NCBI GenBank assembly: GCA_022426155.1
Contig: JAKMEE010000030.1
Coordinates: forward strand, 1 to 47,120
DNA: 47,120 bases
DNA from: Candidatus Poseidonia sp.
Lineage (GTDB): Archaea; Thermoplasmatota; Poseidoniia; Poseidoniales; Poseidoniaceae
Reading direction: 5' to 3'
Shown: positions 23,917 through 33,000 of the stretch, in pieces
Numbering within the stretch: the stretch's first letter is position 1
Layout: each line of letters opens with the position of its first letter
Notes under the pieces: model-generated
What the model was told of the DNA's origin: nothing
What the model saw: only the letters and a program-made list of their open reading frames with translations
The model's database searches: none
Program-made: the position numbers and the translations under genes

Positions 23917-23943
23917 CCTCCCCTCAGCAGAAGAGCCATAATC

Positions 23944-25494
23944 ATGGGATGCCACGCATCATCGGGTAGGTCCATGAGTAGCAAAGAGGGTTCATCTTCC
24001 AAATCCCTGCTCCCCGACCCCTATGGTCACGGTTTTGTACAGGCGGAAAACCCCGTTGAACGAACTATGGAAAAATGGCAAAAGCACGAGGCATTCAGGC
24101 TGAAAACTGGGAGACTTGCCCGAAATCCATTTTTCCAGGCGGTGCGGGTGGTATTCGGCCTCGGAATCTCAATCACGGCTTTAATTTCCGTTCTTTCTCC
24201 TCAATACGCCCCACCAAATCCGGGTTATGTGTTGATATTCGGGTTGATTCCCGCCCTTTTGGCAACCCTACCCTCTCTGCTTTCAGGCGAAGCCCTGTGG
24301 CAATCCATTCAGGCCAGAATTTCCCTTCGAGAGGTTGATCAAGATGGAGCAGGTCAAAATCTCTCACTTCGCTCACAACCAGGAATGGATCGAATTCTGG
24401 AAGGCCTCACCGATGTTCGTCGGCACAATTACATCAACGCGGTGCTCTCTGCAAGTGCTCTTGCCTTCCTTTCCTTTGGAACCATTATCACACAGGATAC
24501 GCTGGTTTGGAACCTTTCGTTCTTGGTGTCGATGACCTTAGGTTTTGCTCATTTGTTCCACTCAGCCTTCACAGCCGACACTGTTCGGCAACAAGGAGAT
24601 ACGATGCCTTGTCTGACCCACCACGCCCCCACCCACCACCCGACGCAACTGGGTTCGATTTTGGGAGAACTGATGGTCCTCCATTTGGACCCAGATTTGT
24701 ATCTGGAATGGCTAGAATGGCTGGCTACATTTCGAGCAAGCATCCTTCCAGGGTATGACAAAGAACAAGCTTGGGAGCGAGTGCTTTACATTCTCCATCT
24801 TCATGCTAACGAAGAATTGGATGACGATAGTTCAATCAAAGAATTGAAAGAATTTATTCGCCCGGATGCATTGCCCGAAGTGCTCTTTAACGAAGATGGT
24901 AAATTCAATTGGCGGACGCTCCAGCGTTTAATCGAACATTCAAGGGTGTGGCAACCTAGTGCTTTCCGATTGTTAGAACGATTGCAACTCGATCTCCTCT
25001 CAGGAACTCCACAAAAACTCCGTTTGCCTTGGAGAATGGACGTCGCACTGGACCCTGAATGTGAAGAAGGAACAGGCCACCTCTTTATCGCCTTAAACAA
25101 TCAAACATTCAACCAAGCCACGGCTCGGATCGAAGTGATTTGTCCCGGCGGCGACCCCGTTGCCCGAGATCACCGCTTTGAGTTACAACCCTGCCCTCCG
25201 CCACGCGGTGCCATTGAATTGAACATTGAAGGAGAAGACGACGCATTGGACTGGGTGCCAAGATACTTGCAACAAGGTGTGGTGTTGTGGCTTGGCGTTG
25301 CGTGGCCAGAAAAGTCCCAAGGACCACGCTATGTCCAAGTGATATTGCGCGATGATGAAGGCATTGTCATCGAGTCACACGTCTTGCGAACCTTGGTCAA
25401 GAAGAAAAGTAGTAGTCAACAAAGAATCAAGAATAAGCGCCTTGAAAAGGCCCGTACTTGGGCGTCAAAACCCCTTCCAAGCAATTCGCCGTAA
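23944..25494 (+). CDS. Four-helix membrane protein, uncharacterised
   Basis: I do not recognise this 516-residue protein. After a basic N-terminal segment it has two pairs of hydrophobic helices (about residues 68-88 and 95-115, then about 165-185 and 190-210). A long cytoplasmic-looking region of about 300 residues follows. That region is mostly helical at first (LYLEWLEWLATFR, HANEELDDDSSIKELKEF), then beta-rich near the end, and closes with a Lys/Arg-rich tail (KKKSSSQQRIKNKRLEKAR). No catalytic motif is visible. An ATG at 23974 is an equally good start. It stands alone between tRNA-Arg and the SdhA-like operon. Confidence 0.7.
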   Translation: MGCHASSGRSMSSKEGSSSKSLLPDPYGHGFVQAENPVERTMEKWQKHEAFRLKTGRLARNPFFQAVRVVFGLGISITALISVLSPQYAPPNPGYVLIFGLIPALLATLPSLLSGEALWQSIQARISLREVDQDGAGQNLSLRSQPGMDRILEGLTDVRRHNYINAVLSASALAFLSFGTIITQDTLVWNLSFLVSMTLGFAHLFHSAFTADTVRQQGDTMPCLTHHAPTHHPTQLGSILGELMVLHLDPDLYLEWLEWLATFRASILPGYDKEQAWERVLYILHLHANEELDDDSSIKELKEFIRPDALPEVLFNEDGKFNWRTLQRLIEHSRVWQPSAFRLLERLQLDLLSGTPQKLRLPWRMDVALDPECEEGTGHLFIALNNQTFNQATARIEVICPGGDPVARDHRFELQPCPPPRGAIELNIEGEDDALDWVPRYLQQGVVLWLGVAWPEKSQGPRYVQVILRDDEGIVIESHVLRTLVKKKSSSQQRIKNKRLEKARTWASKPLPSNSP

Positions 25495-25592
25495 GCCTCA
25501 CTTGCGCTTGATTTCTTCGTGATTTCACAGACGGTGGAAGCGCGTTCCTTATGGCGGGCCGTTGCCTCGGCCAAGATGTCGGAAGTGAAGTC

Positions 25593-27212
25593 ATGGAAGC
25601 ATGGGATGTCATTGTCTTGGGAGATGGACCCGCAGCATTGCGTGCGGCTGCAGAAGCCGCCAAGGGTGGCGCAAACACGCTGATGATGTCTTCAACGGCA
25701 CTCGGACAACCTGGTTTTTCAGCCCAAGACGGGCTTTCTGCCTCCCTCCAAGAGTCAAATAATCGCAGCCACCGAGAAGACACCATTCGTTGCGGCAGTT
25801 TCCTCAATGACCAAGACATCGTGACAGAGTTCACATCTCGCGCAGTTCGGGAAGTTGATCTTCTGGAACGGCGAGGTGTCAATTTTCATCGGGATGCACA
25901 AGGCCTCCCCATGGTTCGAAAGGCCGTTGGACACAGCCAGCCCAGAACGGTGGATTCCGGAAGCACAACTTCTGTGGAAATCCAACAAATCGGAGAAGAA
26001 CAATGCATGCGTCACGGCGTCATTCGTCGCGGTGATCAAATCCCTCTCTCTCTCGTTCATGCGAATCAAAGCGTGACCGGAGTCGTTGTCCTTGATTCCA
26101 TCAACGGCCGAATAATCGGCCTCCAATGCAAAGCCCTCATCATCGCCGATGAAGGGTTTGAAGGCGCCTTTCACTCAGGTGTTGTTGGTCTTGGCATGGA
26201 CCTTGCGTTCCGAGCCGGCACACCGCTACGGGATATGGAATTTGTTTCAAACCACCCACTCACAATCAAAGGAACCAACCTGTTCCTTCCCATGGGCCTC
26301 CTCAATGATGGGGCAGCCTTGCATGAAGGCTCTGGACCCGCTTTAGAGGTGGCTGGCCAAACGTTGAGCGAAGTGTGCCGAGCTGTTGATGCAGCGGTTC
26401 AACCCGTTCTTGATGCCCGCGACATGGGAGTCGCTGGAGCATGGTGGGGCTCATTATTCCGATTGGTCAAACAACGTACTGGTATTGATATGACTCGTCA
26501 AACCGTACCCATCGCAAATACAGTCCACCACACCGTCGGAGGTCTTTCAGTGGACGGCCATGGAAGATGCGTTCTGGATACTTGGTCAAAATGGTTCACA
26601 GGTTTGTACGCCGCGGGTGATGCAGCATGCACGGGATTCCACGGAGCCTCCGCCCTCTCCGGTAACCGCCTTCTTGATGCCCTTTGTTCGGGAGCTTCAG
26701 CCGGTATTCATGCAGCAACATGGGTGAGCACCAGGTCATTCCATACGTCTTCGGCCTTGAGTGATGCCGTGGAACAAGCCAAGGCGGATATTTCTGCCAT
26801 GACCGAGGCTGACCAATCCACCCATGTCGCTCGTACCGGGACCGTCATGGCTTCGATACACAGCGCTCTGGCAGGAGTTACCGATTTTAATCAGGACTCC
26901 ATGGTCAATCTTCTTTCCAAATTAGAGGCAGCCAGCCATGCTGCTGAATCGTTGCATCTCGACCAACCTTCTCTGATCGCCAACGCCAATGCGTTGGAGA
27001 TCTTCCGCACACAGGCGGCCGTACGCATGCTAACTGCCTCGGTTCAAAGCGGAATGGCCCGAGAAGAATCCCGAGGCGATTTCCACCGTAGTGACTTCCC
27101 CGAATCCGACCCAACATTCCATCACCACACCACCGTTGACCAAGCAGGTCAAATTGGGACCTTACCAGTGAAGAAAGGTGCGGGTAACCATTGGGTCTTA
27201 CCTCCACAATGA
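25593..27212 (+). CDS. SdhA/FrdA-like flavoprotein with altered active site
   Basis: The 539-residue protein has the FAD nucleotide site DVIVLGDGPAALRAAAEAA at the N terminus. A fumarate-reductase/succinate-dehydrogenase A core follows: LRDMEFVSNHPL, VHHTVGGLSVDGHGR, then GLYAAGDAACTGFHGASAL. By eye two hallmark residues differ. The His that carries covalent FAD (SHTVAAQGG) is replaced in PGFSAQDG, and the substrate-binding Arg of HGANRLG is Ala in HGASALSG. No iron-sulfur or anchor subunit is adjacent. It may be an oxidase or reductase of another substrate, an aspartate-oxidase relative, or a divergent paralogue. The ATG at 25593 begins right at the Rossmann strand; 25551 is in frame. ATGA overlap leads into the HIT gene. 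Confidence 0.75.
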   Translation: MEAWDVIVLGDGPAALRAAAEAAKGGANTLMMSSTALGQPGFSAQDGLSASLQESNNRSHREDTIRCGSFLNDQDIVTEFTSRAVREVDLLERRGVNFHRDAQGLPMVRKAVGHSQPRTVDSGSTTSVEIQQIGEEQCMRHGVIRRGDQIPLSLVHANQSVTGVVVLDSINGRIIGLQCKALIIADEGFEGAFHSGVVGLGMDLAFRAGTPLRDMEFVSNHPLTIKGTNLFLPMGLLNDGAALHEGSGPALEVAGQTLSEVCRAVDAAVQPVLDARDMGVAGAWWGSLFRLVKQRTGIDMTRQTVPIANTVHHTVGGLSVDGHGRCVLDTWSKWFTGLYAAGDAACTGFHGASALSGNRLLDALCSGASAGIHAATWVSTRSFHTSSALSDAVEQAKADISAMTEADQSTHVARTGTVMASIHSALAGVTDFNQDSMVNLLSKLEAASHAAESLHLDQPSLIANANALEIFRTQAAVRMLTASVQSGMAREESRGDFHRSDFPESDPTFHHHTTVDQAGQIGTLPVKKGAGNHWVLPPQ

Positions 27213-27664
27213 ACAAAGACATCGGCACGCCTCGCGATGCTATGGCGACACTCTTCGAGAAGATCATCGCTGGTGAAATCCCTTCGCATTGTGTAGCAGA
27301 AGGAGATGATTGGTTTGCTTTTTTGGACATCTTCCCCCGAAGAGAAGGTCACACATTAGTGATTCCACGACGAGCCGCTCAACGATTGGCGCAACTTACA
27401 ACTGCCGAACGGTCAAGCCTCATGGAAGGTGTTGCCCATGTTCAATCACTTCTTGCAAAGCACTTTGCGACCACGGATTTTACAGTTTGTGTGCATGATG
27501 GCCCTCTCGCAGGACAAGAAGTACCCCACGTTCATATTCATGTCCTTCCCAGAACCGAAGGAGACCAAGGCGGTACGTTGATGTCAATGTGGCCCAACAC
27601 CCATACCGTTGAACCAGACCACGCCGCCCTTGCAAAATTGGCGACTTCCATACAAGGAGTTTGA
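27209..27664 (+). CDS. HIT-family nucleotide hydrolase
   Basis: The 151-residue protein contains the HIT triad HVHIHVLPR in its C-terminal half, with KIIAGEIPSH and AFLDIFPRREGHTLVIP upstream, as in Hint/PKCI-type and diadenosine-polyphosphate hydrolases. The middle His of the triad forms a nucleotidyl intermediate. Such cytosolic enzymes cleave AMP from phosphoramidates or Ap4A. The ATG at 27209 overlaps the previous stop (ATGA), which supports it over 27242. It is followed five bases later by the acyltransferase gene. Confidence 0.88.
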   Translation: MNKDIGTPRDAMATLFEKIIAGEIPSHCVAEGDDWFAFLDIFPRREGHTLVIPRRAAQRLAQLTTAERSSLMEGVAHVQSLLAKHFATTDFTVCVHDGPLAGQEVPHVHIHVLPRTEGDQGGTLMSMWPNTHTVEPDHAALAKLATSIQGV

Positions 27665-27668
27665 ACCA

Positions 27669-29267
27669 ATGGAAGCGCCTGAACAACATCCGGATATGTA
27701 CAATGGGGAACTACTCCCCGAACTTTCATCCTCTGCGAAGAAGATGAACATGGGTAAATTACTGTCAGCACCCCTACCGACTCCATCAGGCCCAACCCCC
27801 GGTTCTCCGTTTTGGACTCGGTTAGCGTTTTGGATGTGCCGCCGCGTCGCCAGGGTCCAATTCCGAACCACATCCACCTCTACCGTTGAATCGTTGGATC
27901 AGCCCCATGGCGCCATGTGTTGCGGGTGGCATACAAATGGATTGATGGATCCATTAGGGGTCTTCCTCGGCCATCCAAAACACTTCGTTGTTGGGGCGCG
28001 ACATGACCTGGTGACTCGTCCCCTTCTGGGATGGTGGACGCGACGATTGGCCGTACAACCCGTTGTTCGCAAAGCCGAATTATTACGAGGAGGTTGTTCA
28101 GAAGAGGAAGCCTCCTACATCAATGGCCGCTCTTTGCTTGCCCTCTCCAGCGGAATTGCTCATGGCTTCGGATGTGTGCTGTTCCCCGAAGGGACGAGCC
28201 ACGACAAATCACATATGATACGTTTCAAAACAGGACCTATTCGAACGATTCTTGCTGCTGCTGCTTTAGCAAAAGCCAGCGACCTCCCCCTTCCAGCCCT
28301 CATTCCAGTTGGGTTGCATTTCCGGCGAAAGGAATACTTCCGTACAGATCAATATGTTGAATTCGGGCAATCGATTCGTATTGAGCCAAACGACCTCCCC
28401 AACGACATGGTGGAGGCGGTCAAGCAAGGTGGCTGGGTTGAGCCTCCCGCTGAGTTGGTGCACAGCATTCGAGATCGCCTTCAGGCCGTGCTCCCAGCCC
28501 AAACAGCAAATCTATCAACTTGGGAAGAACATCGCGCTGTTCATCTCCTGGCCCATATCAAAGCCCGTCATGCGGGCCAATCATTGAACAACTGGCAGGA
28601 AGAGGTCCACGCCGCACGTATCATTCGAGACCAATGGAGTGATCATGAAACGACCTTCCCCCCCACGCCATTGGTGGGGGAGCGCATTGAACTCGCCAAA
28701 GAAGCCTCCGCCATCATGGATGCTAAGAATTTAGACGGACGAGACCTCGACACTACAGGTACACGATTACGTAGAGCAAACCCCCTCAAACTTCCAGGCG
28801 CTTTGGTTCGCTTGGCGTTTTTCTTGCTGATGCTTCCACTCGCAATTACGTCGCTGGGCCTTCAAGTGACACTTGGGCGGCTTCTTGGCGATTCAACCGA
28901 TGAAGGGTTGGATGCTAGAACAAGTTACCAGTTTTTGGCGGCCTTCTTTGGCTCAATGTTGATATGGCCGTTTATCGCTTTGGCATGGACCGCAGCCGCT
29001 TGGTTCGGACACGACACTCTCACCGGGCTCATCGGCCAAGATTGGCGTTACATGCTTGGGCAAGAGTCCGCTTGGTTGATGTGCATGACGTTCTTCGTTG
29101 GGCTCTTCCCTCTCTTTTGGCTAAGTGGGCGCAGCTTTGCCTTAGCATGGGATGTCGTCGTTGACACAAAGAAATCGATCTCCCGCCGTCGTTTGCCCAA
29201 CGGCCAACGTGAGCGTCTCAACAAGGCGCTTGAACGCCTACTCGAACTTGAGCGAAACACTTCTTAG
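27669..29267 (+). CDS. PlsC-like glycerolipid acyltransferase with C-terminal membrane region
   Basis: The 532-residue protein has acyltransferase blocks in the first half: block I WHTNGLMDPLG (His then Asp), block III VLFPEGTSHDK and block IV IPVGLHF. These match 1-acyl-glycerol-3-phosphate and GPAT/GPT2-like acyltransferases, which move acyl chains to glycerol phosphate at the membrane. The C-terminal 180 residues hold three or four membrane helices (FFLLMLPLAITSLGL, FLAAFFGSMLIWPFIALAW, LMCMTFFVGLFPLFWL), longer than bacterial PlsC. A fatty-acyl transferase in an archaeon is unusual but fits reports that Marine Group II carries bacterial-type glycerophospholipid genes. The start has AAGGAG ten bases upstream and lies five bases after the HIT stop. 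Confidence 0.82.
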   Translation: MEAPEQHPDMYNGELLPELSSSAKKMNMGKLLSAPLPTPSGPTPGSPFWTRLAFWMCRRVARVQFRTTSTSTVESLDQPHGAMCCGWHTNGLMDPLGVFLGHPKHFVVGARHDLVTRPLLGWWTRRLAVQPVVRKAELLRGGCSEEEASYINGRSLLALSSGIAHGFGCVLFPEGTSHDKSHMIRFKTGPIRTILAAAALAKASDLPLPALIPVGLHFRRKEYFRTDQYVEFGQSIRIEPNDLPNDMVEAVKQGGWVEPPAELVHSIRDRLQAVLPAQTANLSTWEEHRAVHLLAHIKARHAGQSLNNWQEEVHAARIIRDQWSDHETTFPPTPLVGERIELAKEASAIMDAKNLDGRDLDTTGTRLRRANPLKLPGALVRLAFFLLMLPLAITSLGLQVTLGRLLGDSTDEGLDARTSYQFLAAFFGSMLIWPFIALAWTAAAWFGHDTLTGLIGQDWRYMLGQESAWLMCMTFFVGLFPLFWLSGRSFALAWDVVVDTKKSISRRRLPNGQRERLNKALERLLELERNTS

Positions 29268-29307
29268 GAAGGGTGCGATTCAAACAGGATGATGGTTTAG
29301 CACCGAC

Positions 29308-29943
29308 ATGACGCCGGAAGATGTGGCTGCACAGTTGAAGCAATGGTTCACCGAAGAGCGATTGACGGTGAAGGCACAACAAGACCCGCGTGCTACCGCT
29401 CATTTCTTGGTGAAATATCCAGGTGGCAAGCAGGGGCATATGTTCGCTGTTGTTATTCCAAAGGGCCGAGATCTCGTTGCGTTATCGAGCATGACCCGTG
29501 TTGACGAAGGGCAACAAAATGAAATGGTCGCTCACATGGGTGATGAAGAAAGTGATTGGGCAGAATGGATTCATGAAAGTCGCCTTCACTTGATTCGCTC
29601 AGGAGTGGATTGGGTCATCCACATGGGGCACAAAGAAAAGCAAAAACCTGGCCCACTCCAAGCGTTCAATGTATCTCTGCCAATTTGGTTTGATGGATTA
29701 AGCAAGCATGAATTCATGAACAGCCTGCGTCGATTGTGGCTGGCAAAACTTGGACTGATTCATGAAATCAAGTACTCCTACGGGCCAGGGGTGGGCAAAC
29801 CAGGGCCCGTTGATGATTGGGCCAAACAAAAGAGCCAATCCGGCGGCCAGCCCATGGGTATGAACGAAGCAAATGCTCCAGAAGTTGAATTTGATGAAAA
29901 GATGTCATTTGGCTCTGGTTTTGACCCTTCGGAATGGGCCTAG
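29308..29943 (+). CDS. DUF2299-like archaeal protein
   Basis: The 211-residue soluble protein runs LKQWFTEERLTVKA, then FAVVIPKGRDLVALSS, then a helix and FNVSLPIWFDGLSKHEFM. This order (amphipathic helix, two-strand core, Leu-Pro-Ile-x-Phe-Asp-Gly-Leu-Ser loop) resembles the archaeal DUF2299 family, whose fold recalls type III secretion chaperones. The last 50 residues are a low-complexity Gly/Gln/Asp tail. Function unknown. It begins 40 bases after the acyltransferase and may share its transcript. Confidence 0.6.
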   Translation: MTPEDVAAQLKQWFTEERLTVKAQQDPRATAHFLVKYPGGKQGHMFAVVIPKGRDLVALSSMTRVDEGQQNEMVAHMGDEESDWAEWIHESRLHLIRSGVDWVIHMGHKEKQKPGPLQAFNVSLPIWFDGLSKHEFMNSLRRLWLAKLGLIHEIKYSYGPGVGKPGPVDDWAKQKSQSGGQPMGMNEANAPEVEFDEKMSFGSGFDPSEWA

Positions 29944-30073
29944 TACTGGTTTTTTTGACGAGTTTTTCCGCCCCACAGTTCGGGACACTGATTCCCCGTT
30001 TGGTGACCGTTGGGGAGCGCGGTTAAGTAGGAAGAGCGATAGGAATGAATGCTTAATTGCTTGAGGTGGCCAC

Positions 30074-33000
30074 ATGAATCAGAAAACCAAATCCATTAGC
30101 CTAGCATCATTGATGATGATGTCAGCCCTATCGACCTTACTAATTGCTAGCATAACCGTCGCTGCATCGACCGTCGTGATTACAGAAGCCGTTCAAATTG
30201 TTGATGGCGGTACATCCTCAGACGCACAGGCCGCCGTCGGCTCAGATAGTTCAGGAAACGTCCACATCGTATGGACTCGAAACAACCTGCACCTCTACTA
30301 CTCCATGATTTCGCCACGGGGGGAGACATTGATTGATGCCACTCAAATCACCAATGCTGGACTGCACAAGATTTGGCATCCAGATCTCGTGGTCGACGAA
30401 TACGACCGAATCCACATTGTTTGGGCAGACAAGTCTGGACAACACGCCATCATGTACACGGCACTTTCACCGTGGGCTTCTCCGATGGACGGCATGGCTT
30501 CCGATGATGGAACCATTACCGCGATCGATGACACCATCATTTCCCGCCGCTCTCAAAACCGCGACTGGCCAGCCCTCGATTTGGACAGCCAAAACAACGT
30601 CCACATCGTCTGGGAAGACAATTACGATCAACTAGGAAAGTTCTACAACCAACCTCAAATTTACTACTCCATGATCCAACCCGACATGGCCTCTGGGGCA
30701 GTCATCACACTGTTTGACGACACCCTTCTTACACCGATTATCGGGCACAAAGGGCACCCCGACGTGGTCGTTGACGCCAACGATTACGTCCAAATCGCTT
30801 GGGATGACACCCGTGGAGGTAAGGTTGAACTCAGCTTCGTTGTTGACACCTCTGGGTCAATGTACTCCGAATGGGCCGATATTTGCACAGTTGTATATGG
30901 CGGAAACTTTGCCTCAGGAGGATACTTCCAAGGTATCAAGCCCATGCTTGAAACTGCTAATATGACGGTCTACGAGACCATTTACGGACTCGGTAACACC
31001 CTTCCTGGTGCAGCAAGCACAGGGAACTGTGCTGGTTATAACAAGAATTCAGGGCCTCGAACATCCCCGCTTGGACAAATTCCCGGCGATGATTCAGGTG
31101 GTATTCGAAAGCTCCCGGGAACCATCTACAACGGAAATACATACTCTGGCTATTCCGGTGAAGACTGGGGTCCAGGATCCAACTGGGCCTGCCTCTCTTG
31201 GAAAGATTCTGCAGGTAACGTCCCAGGAAACCCCCCAACCAACGATGACCACAAGTGGAACCCGAACGCGACAAAGATTGTTATCCCAGTGTCCGATGAA
31301 GGGCCAAAAGATGGAGATCCATCCCAGCAAGCAGACGATATTTCTTCCATCCAAGAAGCTCACGATAACTGCCTCTTGGCGGGTGTGATTCCAGTCGGTT
31401 TGTACGGCCAAGGATACGGAGGAGCGGGCAACATTCAATCCCACTTCATGGACTTGGTTCAATGCCCCAATGGTGTTGTGTCCACGCAAACTCGTAATTG
31501 TCCCGGCAACACATTGGCAAATACCGATGCTGGTGGACAGGCCTATGAATTCCCATCAGGCAGTGGTGGTACGAACGCTATGGCCCTTCTTGTTGAGGCA
31601 ATGGTTTACATCTCTACCAACAACTCCCGCGAGATTTACATGACTGTTCTCGATCCATACGCTAAGATGAACAACGATCCTTCGTGGACACCAGGGTCTT
31701 CAGGACATTCCGTTGAAGGTAGCACCTACGTCGAAGATACAGGAGCAGGCGCAGACGGGCACCTCGTCGTTGTCAACGACACCCGAGTCACCATCGATGA
31801 CGCTTACTCTTTCCACCCCTCTATTGGGGTTGACATGCAAGGTAATACACACATTGCGTGGATGGACGGCCGTGACTATGGATTCGAAAAGGACGTCAAT
31901 TACGAGGTCTACTACACCAAGTTGCGTCTGCAAGGCGCTGGTGCTTGGGATGGTGCAGAAGAAGGGCTCTCAACCTTCGCCATCAAGAAGATCAATGATA
32001 CCCCAATCTCCAAGGTTGAAGGTAAGAATGGACTTCCCCCGGCATCACCGTACGCAGGGAACTCTGTTTTCCCCTCGCTCTTAACCGATGACCAGAACAA
32101 CGTTCACATCGCATGGGTTGATTCAGGAAACCTTTCGGCATCCGAAGAGATTCTGTATGTTCGGTTGAATCAAACAGACTTGACAGGAGACGGCCTGGTT
32201 GCATTAGATGAATGGGAAGCTGTGGCAGTAACCTCATGGAATTCAAACAAACTCGGCCCGAACACTGGCCGTCAACCAAGTATCGGTATGCCCCCTGCTT
32301 TCTCCAATGACCTTGGAAGCGGAGCACACATCGCTTGGTCAGACACCAACAAATGCAGCGACGATGGCAACAACAACCGATTCACTGTGTGTTATTCACA
32401 CGTGCTAACCGGGCAAGTCGATGTCGATTTCGAAGAGGGTGAGACTTTCTATCACGTGATTGAACCTGGGCAGCAGACCATCTACAACATGACGATGAAC
32501 AACTCGACACCTGGTCCAAAGGATTTGGTGGCTGACACCTATGGATTGAACATCTCTGGTGTTCCATTGAACTGGACAGCCAACCTCTACTTTGCCTCAA
32601 ACCACTCCAGTATCTTCCCCGACACCCCCATCTTCCTCGAAGGTGGCGAAGATATCCGGTTCTACATGCGAGTCCAAGCCCCTTCAATTTACCAAGCAAA
32701 CGGTGATGAATTGGCTGAGATCGAAGTGACAGCGCAATCCTACAAGGATCCAGCCATCCAAAACGACATCACCACGTTGACGTTGATGGACGTGGTCCAC
32801 GGAATCAATCTTGATACCTCTCACAGTATGGCCGACATTGAACAAGGCCAAACCGCCATCTTCTCAATTACCATTACCAACACTGGAAACGTGCACGATG
32901 CTTTCGTATTCTGGGATGCAAACAGCTTGGAGGGCCAGCAAGAATGGTTGCTACCATTCGGTTGGCAAATTGACTTCCCGACTCGAGTTGAGCTTGATCC

